Source: Streptomyces spectabilis
GTDB taxonomy: Bacteria > Actinomycetota > Actinomycetes > Streptomycetales > Streptomycetaceae
Direction of reading: 5' to 3'
NCBI RefSeq assembly: GCF_008704795.1
Contig: NZ_CP023690.1
Coordinates: 1,364,001-1,428,000 of the forward strand
Length of the DNA: 64,000 nucleotides
The position numbers and the translations under genes were made by a program. Positions 23,565-31,295 of the stretch are shown here, piece after piece. The number at the start of each line of letters is the position of its first letter. Positions within the stretch are counted from its first letter, which is position 1. The notes beneath the pieces are model-generated. The model saw only the letters and a list, made by a program, of their open reading frames with translations. It was not told the DNA's origin and made no database searches.

Positions 23565-24862
23565 GGCGCGTCCCCCTGCCCGCCGCCCGTCGGCCCGTCC
23601 TCCGCGGCGCCCGGCCGCTCGTCGCGCTTGGCGGGCGGGAGGGGCAGTTGGGTGGAGACGAGGAAGCCCCCTTCCGGGCGCCTGCCCGCGGAGAGGTGTC
23701 CCCCGACCGCGGTGGCGCGTTCGCGCATCCCGATCAGACCGTAGCCGGGCGGGCGGTCCGCGGCCGTGGTCGCGCTCGGCCGGGTGCCTGCTCCGCCGTT
23801 CGCTGCACCATCCGCGCTGTCGACCGCTCCGTCGTCCGCGACGGTGAGCGTCACGCGGTCGCGGTTCCAGGCGAGGCGCACCCGGGCGCTGCCGGTGCCT
23901 GCGTGCTTGGTCACGTTGGTCAGGGCCTCCTGGACGATGCGGTAGGCGGTGAGGTCCACGCCCGGCGGCAGCGGCCTGGCCGTGCCTTCCTGGTGCACCG
24001 ACACCTCCAGACCCGCGCGGCGGAAGGATTCGAGGAGCGTGGGGAGGCGGGCGAGGCCGGGCGCCGGTTCGGCGGGCGCGGCCGCGTCCCCGGACTGACG
24101 CAGCAGACCGACCGTGGCCCGCAGGTCGTCGAGCGCGTCGCCGGTGGTCTCGACGAGTTCCCGCAGGCTCTTGCGGGTCTGCTCGGGGCGGGTGTCGAAG
24201 AGGTGGGCGGCGACCGTGGCCTGTGCGTTGGCCAGGGTGATCTGATGGGCCACGAGGTCGTGCAACTCCCGTGCGATGCGCACCCGTTCCTCGGCCACGC
24301 GTCGGCGGGCCTCGCTGTCCCGGCTCTCCTCGGCCCGCCGGGCCCGCTCCTCCACGGCCGCCAGATAGGCCCTGCGGTTCTGCGCCGAGTTGCCGAGCAC
24401 TCCGGCCACCAGCGGGAACGCAGCCACCGCTCCCACCCTGCTCGCGTCCTTCCACGAGAGGTCCCCGAACAAGGGGGTGGAGGCGACGAGCAGCGCCGCG
24501 GAGATGAGCAGCACCGCGCCCGCCGCCCGCCGTTCACTGCGCGCGGCGAGCGCGTAGGAGTAGGCGGTGATCACGGCGGGCGCCACGATGAGCGGGCTCA
24601 GCAGGAGCCCCAAGGGCAGTGCGAGGGCGCCGCTCACGGTGGTGACCGCCATGGCGGCCAGGGGCGCCCGGTGCCGCAGCGGCAGCACGGCACAGGACAC
24701 CACGGCGATGAGCCAGGCGGCGGCCGAGGGCGGTGCCAGTGCGCTGCCCTCGTCGTTCAGCACACCGCCGAGCAGGGTGAGCGTGAACGCCGTCGCCGTG
24801 ACCGCTGCCTCCCGCCACCACGTGGCGCGTGGTCGCGGGCCGCCATCCGCCGTGTTCGTCAT
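23561..24862 (-). CDS. sensor histidine kinase, HisKA_3 type
   Basis: The 433-aa protein starts at ATG 24862 (MTNTADGG); a longer frame adds no plausible residues. The N-terminal third is four or five membrane helices with very short loops, a bacitracin- or cell-envelope-sensor-like layout lacking an extracellular domain. The phosphoacceptor is His201 in ARELHDLVAHQITLANAQA. The ATPase has YRIVQEALTNVTKHAG (N box) and PPGYGLIGMRERA (G box). It starts 7 nt after the MMPL exporter stop. A kinase beside an exporter of its own operon suggests that it senses the exported compound or its membrane damage. Confidence 0.92.
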   Translation of the reverse strand: MTNTADGGPRPRATWWREAAVTATAFTLTLLGGVLNDEGSALAPPSAAAWLIAVVSCAVLPLRHRAPLAAMAVTTVSGALALPLGLLLSPLIVAPAVITAYSYALAARSERRAAGAVLLISAALLVASTPLFGDLSWKDASRVGAVAAFPLVAGVLGNSAQNRRAYLAAVEERARRAEESRDSEARRRVAEERVRIARELHDLVAHQITLANAQATVAAHLFDTRPEQTRKSLRELVETTGDALDDLRATVGLLRQSGDAAAPAEPAPGLARLPTLLESFRRAGLEVSVHQEGTARPLPPGVDLTAYRIVQEALTNVTKHAGTGSARVRLAWNRDRVTLTVADDGAVDSADGAANGGAGTRPSATTAADRPPGYGLIGMRERATAVGGHLSAGRRPEGGFLVSTQLPLPPAKRDERPGAAEDGPTGGGQGDAP

Positions 24863-24869
24863 GGCCGGT

Positions 24870-27188
24870 TCAGTGCCGGTGCCGGCCGACGGGGAGCCGC
24901 TGCACCGCCGCGCCCGGCGCGGTGGACTCCGGCACGGTCGCGTCATGCGCGGTCACGTCATGCACGGTCGCGTCATGCGCGGTCACGTCATGCGCGGTCG
25001 TGGAGCCCTGGGCACGCGTGCTCAGCTTCTCGCCCTCGATGTCCACGTTCGGCAGCACGCGGTTCAGGATACGGGGCAGCCACCAGGCCCGGTGGCCGAG
25101 CAGGGACAGGACCGCGGGCACGATCGCCATCCGGACCACGAAGGCGTCGAAGGCGACGGCGGCGGCCAGGCCGACGCCCATCGTCTGGATGGTCGGGTTG
25201 CTCATCCCGATGAATCCGGCGAACACGCTGACCATGATGACCGCCGCCGCGGCCACCACCCGTCCGCTGTACCGGAATCCGTTGACGATCGCCTCGCCGG
25301 GGGACGCGCCGTGCACGTACACCTCCCGCATGCGGGTCAGGAGGAAGACCTCGTAGTCCATGGCGAGCCCGAAGACGATGCCGATGATGAGGATCGGCAT
25401 CAGCGACATCACCGGTCCGGTCTGCTCGATGCCGATCAGGTCCGCCGCCCAGCCCCACTGGAAGACGGCGACGAGGACGCCGAAGGCGGCACCCACCGAC
25501 AGCAGGAAGCCGAGCGCGGCCTTGACCGGGACCAGGAGCGAGCGGAAGACCACCGTGAGGAGGAGCACCGCGAGCCCGATGACCACGGTCAGATAGGGAA
25601 GGAGGGCGTCGGACATGGCTTCGGAGATGTCGATGTTCATCGCGGTCTTGCCGGTCACCAGGACGTCGGCACCCGTGTCGCCCTCGACGTCGGAGGCCGC
25701 GCTCCGGATCGCCTGCACCAGGTCCTTGGTCTCGCCGCTGTTCGGCGCGGTCCGCGGGACGGCGGTGAGGACGGCCGTGTCCTCGGCCGGGCTGAGCACC
25801 GGGGAACCGACCGAGGCGACCCCGTCCACTCCCCGTAGGGTCGTGCCGACCAGGTCCGCCGCGGCCCGGGGGTCCGTGGCCTTCGACGTGTCCACGACCA
25901 CGGTCAACGGGCCGTTGAAGCCGGGGCCGAAGCCTTCCGACAGCAGGTCGTAGGCGCGGCGCTGGGTGGTCTCCACCGACTTGGACTCGTCTCCGGGCAG
26001 GCCGAGTTCGAGGCTCAGCGCCGGCAGGGCGAGCGCGCCGAGGCCGAGGCCCGCGATCAGCAGCACGGCCAGGGGGCGGCGCAGCACGAACCGCGCCCAG
26101 CGGGTGCCGAGGCCTGGCCGGCCGGCCGCCGCGGGCGCCCGGTGCTCGCTGCCCGGCCGGGCCGCCTTGCGGACGGCGCGGGACAGGACGCGGCGCCCGA
26201 ACAAGCCGAACAGCGCGGGCGTCAGGGTCAGCGCGACGAGCACGGCGAGGCCGACGGCGCCCGCGCCGCCCAGGCCCATCCTGGTGAGTTCGGGGATGCC
26301 GACGACCCCGAGGCCGACCAGGGCGATGAAGACGGTCGCGCCGGCGAAGACGACGGCGGACCCGGCCGTGCCCACGGCCCGCCCCGCGGCCTCCTCCGGC
26401 TCGCTGCCCCGGGCGCGCTCGTCGCGGAAGCGGGAGGTGATGAAGAGCGCGTAGTCAATGCCGACCGCGAGCCCCAGCATCAGCGCCAGGATGGCGACGG
26501 TGGACGTCAGACCCAACGGCACGGCGAGGGCGGAGACCAGGCCGAAGGCGATGGCCACGCCCACGAAGGCGGTGAGGAGGGACAGTCCGGCCGCGACCAG
26601 CGATCCGAGGGTGAGGACGAGGACCACCGCCGCCACCACCACGCCGACGATCTCGGTCGTACCGCCCGGTGACTCCTCCGCCTCCAGGGCCGAGCCGCCG
26701 ATCTCCACGGTCAGTCCCGCGTCCCGGGCCCGGCTCGCGGCGCCCTCGAGGGCGCTCTTCGTCGGTCCGGTCAGGCCGGCCGCGTCCGCGGTGTACGTGA
26801 TCGTGGAGTAGGCGATGGTGCCGTCCTTGCTGACGGCGCCGGTCTCATAGGGGTCGGTGGCCGACGCGACCTGGTCGCCCCCGTCCAGTCGGCCGAGCGC
26901 GTCCTCGACGGCGGCCTTGTTCTCCTCGGCCGTCACCCGCCGGCCGTCCGGGGCCCGGAAGACCAAACGGGCTTCGGCGCCCTGGGAGTTGCTCTGCGGG
27001 AAGCGCTCGTCGAGCAGGTCGAAGGCCTTCTGCGACTCGGTGCCGGGCATGGACAGGTCCTCGTCCTCCGCGGCCGGGGCCATGGCGGCGGCCGCGAGGG
27101 CGAGCACCAGGGCACCCAGCCACAGACAGCCCACGAGCCGGCGCCGCCGGAAGGCCCACCGTCCGACGCGGTAGAGAAAGGTCGCCAC
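24870..27188 (-). CDS. MMPL-family RND exporter
   Basis: The 772-aa protein starts at GTG 27188 (MATFLYRVGRWAFRRRR); the start and ribosome site are the same as in the MFS gene. It has the two-fold MMPL layout: one helix, an external loop (about 45-180), a six-helix block with GIDYALFITSRFRDERARG, a second loop, and a second block with GLAMDYEVFLLTRMREVYVHG. The GxDY motifs carry the proton-relay aspartates. MMPL proteins export lipids, polyketides or drugs. The C-terminus contains a repetitive tail, TAHDVTAHDATVHDV, made by a 15-bp DNA repeat. It leads the operon with a kinase and regulator. Confidence 0.93.
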   Translation of the reverse strand: MATFLYRVGRWAFRRRRLVGCLWLGALVLALAAAAMAPAAEDEDLSMPGTESQKAFDLLDERFPQSNSQGAEARLVFRAPDGRRVTAEENKAAVEDALGRLDGGDQVASATDPYETGAVSKDGTIAYSTITYTADAAGLTGPTKSALEGAASRARDAGLTVEIGGSALEAEESPGGTTEIVGVVVAAVVLVLTLGSLVAAGLSLLTAFVGVAIAFGLVSALAVPLGLTSTVAILALMLGLAVGIDYALFITSRFRDERARGSEPEEAAGRAVGTAGSAVVFAGATVFIALVGLGVVGIPELTRMGLGGAGAVGLAVLVALTLTPALFGLFGRRVLSRAVRKAARPGSEHRAPAAAGRPGLGTRWARFVLRRPLAVLLIAGLGLGALALPALSLELGLPGDESKSVETTQRRAYDLLSEGFGPGFNGPLTVVVDTSKATDPRAAADLVGTTLRGVDGVASVGSPVLSPAEDTAVLTAVPRTAPNSGETKDLVQAIRSAASDVEGDTGADVLVTGKTAMNIDISEAMSDALLPYLTVVIGLAVLLLTVVFRSLLVPVKAALGFLLSVGAAFGVLVAVFQWGWAADLIGIEQTGPVMSLMPILIIGIVFGLAMDYEVFLLTRMREVYVHGASPGEAIVNGFRYSGRVVAAAAVIMVSVFAGFIGMSNPTIQTMGVGLAAAVAFDAFVVRMAIVPAVLSLLGHRAWWLPRILNRVLPNVDIEGEKLSTRAQGSTTAHDVTAHDATVHDVTAHDATVPESTAPGAAVQRLPVGRHRH
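24933..24999 (-). repeat. 15-bp tandem repeat coding the MMPL tail
   Basis: CACGGTCGCGTCATG and CGCGGTCACGTCATG alternate for four full units (24933-24992) plus 7 bp of a fifth. Read on the - strand they give pentapeptides such as TAHDV and TVHDA. Copy number could vary between strains without a frameshift, since 15 is a multiple of 3. Confidence 0.85.
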
Positions 27189-27347
27189 GTGCTGATCACT
27201 CCAGACGCCACTGGGTAGAGGGGAAGGCGCGGAATTCGCGCGCCTTCCACCCTTCCTTCCGGCGCCTCGCCAGGCATCGTTCCCTGCCGCCGTCTTGTGC
27301 TGGTGCGCCCGGACCAGCCACGCGCGCTTTCTGGTGCCTACGCACTA
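27189..27347 (-). ncRNA. structured 5' leader of the MMPL exporter (copy B)
   Basis: Read on the - strand from TAGTGCG (27347-27341) to the GTG start, this is the same length as copy A and about 125/159 identical by hand count. P1 is GCTGGT/ACCAGC (within 27299-27318), so the closing pair is G-C where copy A has C-G. P2 is a perfect 10-bp hairpin (27222-27231 with 27239-27248) of different sequence from copy A. The helix that covers the Shine-Dalgarno region pairs CGAGGCGCC (27261-27269) with GGCGTCTGG (27201-27209), with one mismatch. The upstream alternative CACCAG is also kept (27331-27336). Confidence 0.7.
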
Positions 27348-27379
27348 GACGCCGACCCGGGCTTCCAGCGGCCCGGGCC

Positions 27380-27550
27380 TCACCTGGACGGCGGGCGGGA
27401 GCCGGCGCGTGCGCGGTGGCGGCGTACGGCGTCGCGGTTGGCGCACGGGTGGGAGCAGTAACGGCGGCGTCCCGTACGGGAGGTGTCGGCGAAGGCCGTG
27501 GCGCACTCGGCGACGGCGCACCGGTGGAGGCGGTGCATGCCCCGGCCCAC
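27380..27550 (-). pseudogene. CGNR zinc-finger regulator fragment (C-terminal part only)
   Basis: The - strand reads MHRLHRCAVAECATAFADTS, then RTGRRRYCSHPCANRDAVRR. This is the C-terminal zinc finger of CGNR (ABATE/DUF1470) regulators, with all four cysteines (CxxxxC and CxxxC). The N-terminal roughly 130 residues of the family are absent: an in-frame TGA lies about 45 nt above GTG 27550. It may survive as a 52-56-aa zinc-finger peptide, but more likely it is the tail of a deleted gene. Its broken end abuts the broken end of the fragment at 27566. Confidence 0.7.
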
Positions 27551-27565
27551 GAGGTGGTCTCGCCG

Positions 27566-27786
27566 AAGGCCTCGGCCCCGCCCTGCTCATCTCCCTCTGC
27601 GTCACATGGGGACGCCCCGGCTGGTACGTGGTGGGCGCGCTGTTCGCCGTGACGGGCCTCGCGGCACCCCTCGTCGTGCGGTGGGCACAGCGGACGCCGT
27701 CCCTGGGCACGCCAGGCGCGCAGGTCGGGGCCGGGGGTTCGGCAGGGCACCCGCCGGAGCGGGCCCTGACCGGCTCGGTAGATTGA
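27566..27786 (+). pseudogene. MFS transporter fragment (C-terminal part only)
   Basis: The + strand encodes EGLGPALLISLCVTWGRPGW and YVVGALFAVTGLAAPLVVRW followed by AQRTP, the last one or two helices of an MFS transporter. Everything upstream is missing; the coding sense stops about where the opposite-strand CGNR fragment begins. The frame closes with a TGA at 27784-27786, just before the next gene. Confidence 0.6.
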
Positions 27787-27790
27787 TCAC

Positions 27791-28141
27791 ATGTCCTGCG
27801 TACTCGTAGTCGGCTACGACCCCCAAGCGATTCCCGGTGTCGACGCGGAAGCCGTGCGCGCGGTGCTCGACGGGCAACTCTCCCGGTTCGCCGAGCTCGG
27901 CATCGACGCGGCCGAGTCGGTGGTCGTCTTCGACGAGTCGGCCGAACCCACCCTGGTCAAGTCCCTGACCGAGCGCCCGTGGGACGTCGTGGTCGTCGGC
28001 GGCGGGATCCGCAAGACCGAGCCGCTCCTTCCACTGTTCGAGCAGATCGTGAATCTGATCCACCGTCACGCGCCGCAGGCCGCCATCGCGTTCAACAGCA
28101 ACGGCGGCGACACGGTCGAGGCAGCGCGGCGCTGGCTGTGA
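27791..28141 (+). CDS. conserved hypothetical protein, Rossmann-like
   Basis: The 116-aa protein starts at ATG 27791. TAGATT at 27780-27785 lies 5 nt before the start, so the gene may be transcribed leaderless. It begins with a beta strand and loop (MSCVLVVGYDPQAIPGVD) and contains VVVFDESAEP, then WDVVVVGGGIRKTEPLLPLF and AAIAFNSNGGDTVEAARRWL. Such small proteins are common in actinobacteria; no function is known to me. Its last 50 bp overlap the 3' end of the convergent MFS gene. Confidence 0.75.
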   Translation: MSCVLVVGYDPQAIPGVDAEAVRAVLDGQLSRFAELGIDAAESVVVFDESAEPTLVKSLTERPWDVVVVGGGIRKTEPLLPLFEQIVNLIHRHAPQAAIAFNSNGGDTVEAARRWL

Positions 28142-29411
28142 GCGCCGCCGGTGCCGCGGGCCGGGGCGGGGCCGGTGCCTCCGGGAGCTGCCGCAGCGTC
28201 CGCAGGGGCGAGCGGAAGACCGGCAGGAACGCGCACGCCATGCACACCGCGCCCGCCCAAACCGCCACGCGGACGCCCGCGAGTTCACCGAGCACTCCGG
28301 CGAGCACCGAGCCCACGGCGAGCGCTCCGGTGAGCAGGAACCGGAAGGTGGCGTTCATACGGCCGAGGAGCGGGTCCGGGGTCAGCTGCTGGCGGAGGGT
28401 GACGCCCAGGACGTTGTCGATGCCCGTCTTCACGGTGGCGGTGAGCCAGCCCGCGCCCGCCACCCAGAGCCACGGCCCCTGACCGATCAGCGCCACGGCC
28501 AGGGTCGCGGGCGCGCACCACAGCCCGGCGCGCGCCAGGGCACGGCCGTGCCCCAGCCGGGCCGCGAGGCGGCGGGCGGAGGCGGCGCCGAGCAGCAGGC
28601 CCACGCCGCCGACCGCCCAGTAGAGGCCGAGCGCCCCGGCCGACAGGCCCAGTTCGCGGGTGAACAGGACGGGCAGCATCGCGTTGACCAGCTGCGCGCC
28701 GAGGTTGCCGAGCGCGGCGGTGAGGGCGAGGGCGCGCAGTTCGCGGCTGCCGAAGACGTGCCGCAGGCCCTCACCGACCTCAGCCCGCAGCCGTCGCCGG
28801 TCGCCCTTCGGCTCCGGGGACGGCCGCCCGCGGCCGACGCCGGTGAGGCCCGCCGCGGAGGCGAGGTAGGCCACCGCGCCGCCCGCCACCGCCAGCGGGG
28901 CCGTGAGGAGCTGCACCAGGAAGCCGCCCGCGCCCCGGCCCGCGATGTTGGCGCCCGCCATGAGGCTCACGACGGCGGTGTTCGCCGGGACGAGCCGTTC
29001 CCGGCCGACGAGGTCGGGCAGGACGCTCTGCGAGCCGACGTCGAAGAACACGGTGGCGCAGCCGTTCAGGAGCACGACCGCGTACAGCTGCGGCAGCGAG
29101 AGCGCGTCGAGCCACCAGGCGACCGGGACGGAGGCGAGCAGCACCGCGCGGGCGGCGTCGGCGGCCACCAGGACGCGGCGCGCCGGGAGCCGGTCGACCC
29201 ACGCCCCCGCGGGCAGCCCGATCAGCAGGAACGCGGCGGTGGACAGCGCGGCGAGCGCGCCCGCCTGGCCGGGCCCCGCGTCCAGGACGGTGACGGCGAG
29301 GAGCGGCACCGCCACATGACCGACGTTGGTGCCGAGGTGGCTGAGGGCGCTGGCCGCGAAGAGCGTACGGAAGTCGCGTACGCGCCACGGGGAGCCGGAG
29401 GCTGGGTTCAT
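28092..29411 (-). CDS. MFS transporter, 12-TM
   Basis: The 439-aa protein starts at ATG 29411 (MNPASGSPWRVRDFRTLFAA); GTG 29420 is an alternative and neither has a clear ribosome site. Twelve hydrophobic segments with the motif AGAWVDRLPARRVLVAAD after helix 2 place it in the MFS_3-like exporter group (enterobactin/macrolide-type). The last 50 bp overlap the convergent gene at 27791-28141, and the C-terminus is a low-complexity Ala/Pro/Arg tail. It is divergent from an ArsR regulator with only 55 bp between the starts, which points to local control of this exporter. Confidence 0.9.
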   Translation of the reverse strand: MNPASGSPWRVRDFRTLFAASALSHLGTNVGHVAVPLLAVTVLDAGPGQAGALAALSTAAFLLIGLPAGAWVDRLPARRVLVAADAARAVLLASVPVAWWLDALSLPQLYAVVLLNGCATVFFDVGSQSVLPDLVGRERLVPANTAVVSLMAGANIAGRGAGGFLVQLLTAPLAVAGGAVAYLASAAGLTGVGRGRPSPEPKGDRRRLRAEVGEGLRHVFGSRELRALALTAALGNLGAQLVNAMLPVLFTRELGLSAGALGLYWAVGGVGLLLGAASARRLAARLGHGRALARAGLWCAPATLAVALIGQGPWLWVAGAGWLTATVKTGIDNVLGVTLRQQLTPDPLLGRMNATFRFLLTGALAVGSVLAGVLGELAGVRVAVWAGAVCMACAFLPVFRSPLRTLRQLPEAPAPPRPAAPAALTASAALPRPCRRRCC

Positions 29412-29450
29412 GCGCGACACGGTGCGCGATCACAGGGGCCCCGCCCACTG

Positions 29451-29468
29451 ATTTAGCCTGAGCTGAAT
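29451..29468. promoter_or_regulatory. operator over the ArsR start
   Basis: ATTTAGC (29451-29457) and GCTGAAT (29462-29468) form an inverted repeat with one mismatch around CTGA. It covers a -10-like TAGCCT (29454-29459) and reaches the ATG at 29467. Binding would shut both the ArsR gene and the divergent MFS gene. Confidence 0.5.
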
Positions 29469-30453
29469 GATCGAGATCGAGTTCGGCATGGAGGACGTGG
29501 TCCGCACGCGCTTCGCGCTGTCGCCGCTGTGGGAGGTGGTGGCGAGCGTGCGGGTGCTGAAGGGCGCGGACGAACAGGGCCTGCACCGTGCGTGGGTGGA
29601 GCAGGTGCGGCCGCGCCTGGCCGCCGCGGACGCCGATCTGTCCCCGCTGCTCGACCTCGTCCCCGTCCCGCCGCGTCCTCCGTGGGCGGGCTACGTCCCC
29701 GGCTTCCTCTGCCCGCCGCCCACGACGCCGCTGCCGTCGCTCGCGGTGGAGCTGGCGACCGTACGGGCCACTCCCCCGGCGCTGTTGCGGACGAAGGCCG
29801 ACGTGCCGCCCGCGCGGATGGCGGCGCTGCGCGCGGATCCGGCCGGGGAGCTCGGCCGGATCTCGGACGCGATCGAGGCGTACTGGGAGCTGGCCCTGGC
29901 CCCGTACTGGTCGCGGATCCTCACCCTCTTGGAGAACGACATCCGCTATCGGGCGGGCCGGTTGGTGGCGGGCGGCGCGCGGCAGCTGTTCGCCGATCTC
30001 GATCCGCAGGTCGCCTGGGCGGGCGGCACGCTCCAGCTGGAGCACCGCACCGCCCGCGGCTCGCGCCCCCTGGACGGCCGGGGTCTGCTGCTCGTGCCGT
30101 CCGCCTTCGTGTGGCCGCGCGTCTTCTCGGTCCTCAACGAGCCGTGGCAGCCCTCGCTGCGCTATCCGCCGCGAGGGGTCGGCACGCTCTGGGAGTCCCG
30201 GCCCGTCCCGGTCTCCGATGCCCTCGCGGGGGTGGTGGGCCGCTCCCGCGCGACCCTCCTGGCCGAGCTGGCCGCGCCGGCGTCGACCACCGCCCTCGCC
30301 CGGCGCACCGGCCTCACCCCGGGCGGCGTCTCCCAGCACCTCACGCTCCTGCGCACGGCGGGCCTGGTGAGCGCGCACCGGGCGGGCCGCCAGGTGCTGT
30401 ACGCGCGCACCCGGGCGGGCGCGGCCCTGGTGGCGGCGGCCGGGTCGGGCTAG
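29467..30453 (+). CDS. ArsR-type regulator with DUF5937-like domain, second copy
   Basis: The 328-aa protein starts at ATG 29467. A TAGCCT box 7 nt upstream implies a leaderless message. The layout matches the protein at 8975-10090: a long N-terminal domain (EVVASVRVLKGADEQGLHRA, then LLLVPSAFVWPRVFSV) and a C-terminal winged helix (TTALARRTGLTPGGVSQHLTLLRTAGLV). It probably represses the divergent MFS exporter and itself. No metal-binding cysteines are visible. Confidence 0.88.
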   Translation: MIEIEFGMEDVVRTRFALSPLWEVVASVRVLKGADEQGLHRAWVEQVRPRLAAADADLSPLLDLVPVPPRPPWAGYVPGFLCPPPTTPLPSLAVELATVRATPPALLRTKADVPPARMAALRADPAGELGRISDAIEAYWELALAPYWSRILTLLENDIRYRAGRLVAGGARQLFADLDPQVAWAGGTLQLEHRTARGSRPLDGRGLLLVPSAFVWPRVFSVLNEPWQPSLRYPPRGVGTLWESRPVPVSDALAGVVGRSRATLLAELAAPASTTALARRTGLTPGGVSQHLTLLRTAGLVSAHRAGRQVLYARTRAGAALVAAAGSG

Positions 30454-30501
30454 CCGTTCGAAAATCGGTGGAGCGGCGCCGTCGCGGCCCACTACGGTGC
30501 T

Positions 30502-30638
30502 GCCGGACCAGATGGCCCAGGCAAGGACGTGCCGTTGTACACCCTGTGAGACCCCCCGAGCGCTGATGCGTCGCGCGTCGCACCTGTGCGCCGCGCTCCT
30601 TTCTGCTGCGGTCTTCTCACGGGAACCGGTGTACTTCT
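30502..30638 (+). promoter_or_regulatory. possible structured leader of the DUF1062 gene
   Basis: A TACGGT -10-like box at about 30493 gives a leader of roughly 135 nt. Three nested helices can form: GTACACC (30537-30543) with GGTGTAC (30628-30634), GTGAGA (30546-30551) with TCTCAC (30615-30620), and GAGCGC (30558-30563) with GCGCTC (30593-30598). The outer helix ends 4 nt before the GTG start. There is no second copy in the window to test covariation. Confidence 0.35.
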
Positions 30639-31187
30639 GTGCTCAACACCTGGGTTGTCATGCCCACTTGCCTTCCGCTCGTCCTCCGCCGTTGCCACGC
30701 GTGCGCGTCCGATCGCTTCCGGGCGAACGGCAAGTTCCGCGTCAACGCCCACCACAAGCTCATCGACGCCTGGCTCCTCGTGCTCTGCGCCTCGTGCGGG
30801 GACACGGCCAAGCTCACGGTCTTCGAGCGGGCGCAGGTGCGCTCCGTACGGCCTGAGCTGCTCGACCGGCTGCACGCCAACGACCCCTCGTTGGCGGCCG
30901 AGTTGCTCCAGGATCCGCTCCTGCGGCGCCGCAACCGTGTCGCCCTCGACTGGGACGGCGCCTGGCGTCTGGACACCGGCGGATCCGACCATCTGGACCG
31001 CGAGGCGGTCGACATATCGGTCCGCTTCGCGGCGCGGATACCCCTCCGGCCGGTGCGGCTGATCGCCGAAGGCTGCGGCCTCTCCCGGGCCGAGGTCGAG
31101 AGGCTGATCACGGACGGGAAGCTCGTCTCCGCGGTCCGCCTCACCGGCAAGGTCTCCGACGGCTTCACCTTCACGCTGAAGCGCTGA
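30639..31187 (+). CDS. DUF1062 family protein
   Basis: The 182-aa protein starts at GTG 30639 (MLNTWVVMPTCLPLVLRRC); an in-frame ATG at 30660 would cut a conserved strand. Four cysteines in two pairs (RCHACAS and LCASCGD) look like a zinc ribbon. The conserved RFRVNAHHKLIDAWLLVLC is characteristic of DUF1062. A C-terminal S4-like or HTH-like segment follows (LIAEGCGLSRAEVERLITDGKLV). The function is unknown; the zinc ribbon plus an RNA-binding-like tail suggest nucleic-acid contact. A strong terminator follows at 31199. Confidence 0.85.
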   Translation: MLNTWVVMPTCLPLVLRRCHACASDRFRANGKFRVNAHHKLIDAWLLVLCASCGDTAKLTVFERAQVRSVRPELLDRLHANDPSLAAELLQDPLLRRRNRVALDWDGAWRLDTGGSDHLDREAVDISVRFAARIPLRPVRLIAEGCGLSRAEVERLITDGKLVSAVRLTGKVSDGFTFTLKR

Positions 31188-31198
31188 GCCGCGCACCA

Positions 31199-31233
31199 GG
31201 GGCCTGTCCGGCGGCAGCTGCCGGACAGGCCCC
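31199..31233. terminator. bidirectional hairpin terminator
   Basis: A perfect 14-bp inverted repeat (31199-31212 with 31220-31233, arm GGGGCCTGTCCGGC) has a 7-nt loop. It lies 11 nt after the DUF1062 stop and 62 nt after the stop of the convergent reductase. Confidence 0.88.
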
Positions 31234-31295
31234 GACGGGAGGCAGCCGCCCCGCAGGGACATGGTCCCGATGGCCTGCGGGCGGGCCGGGCGGAG

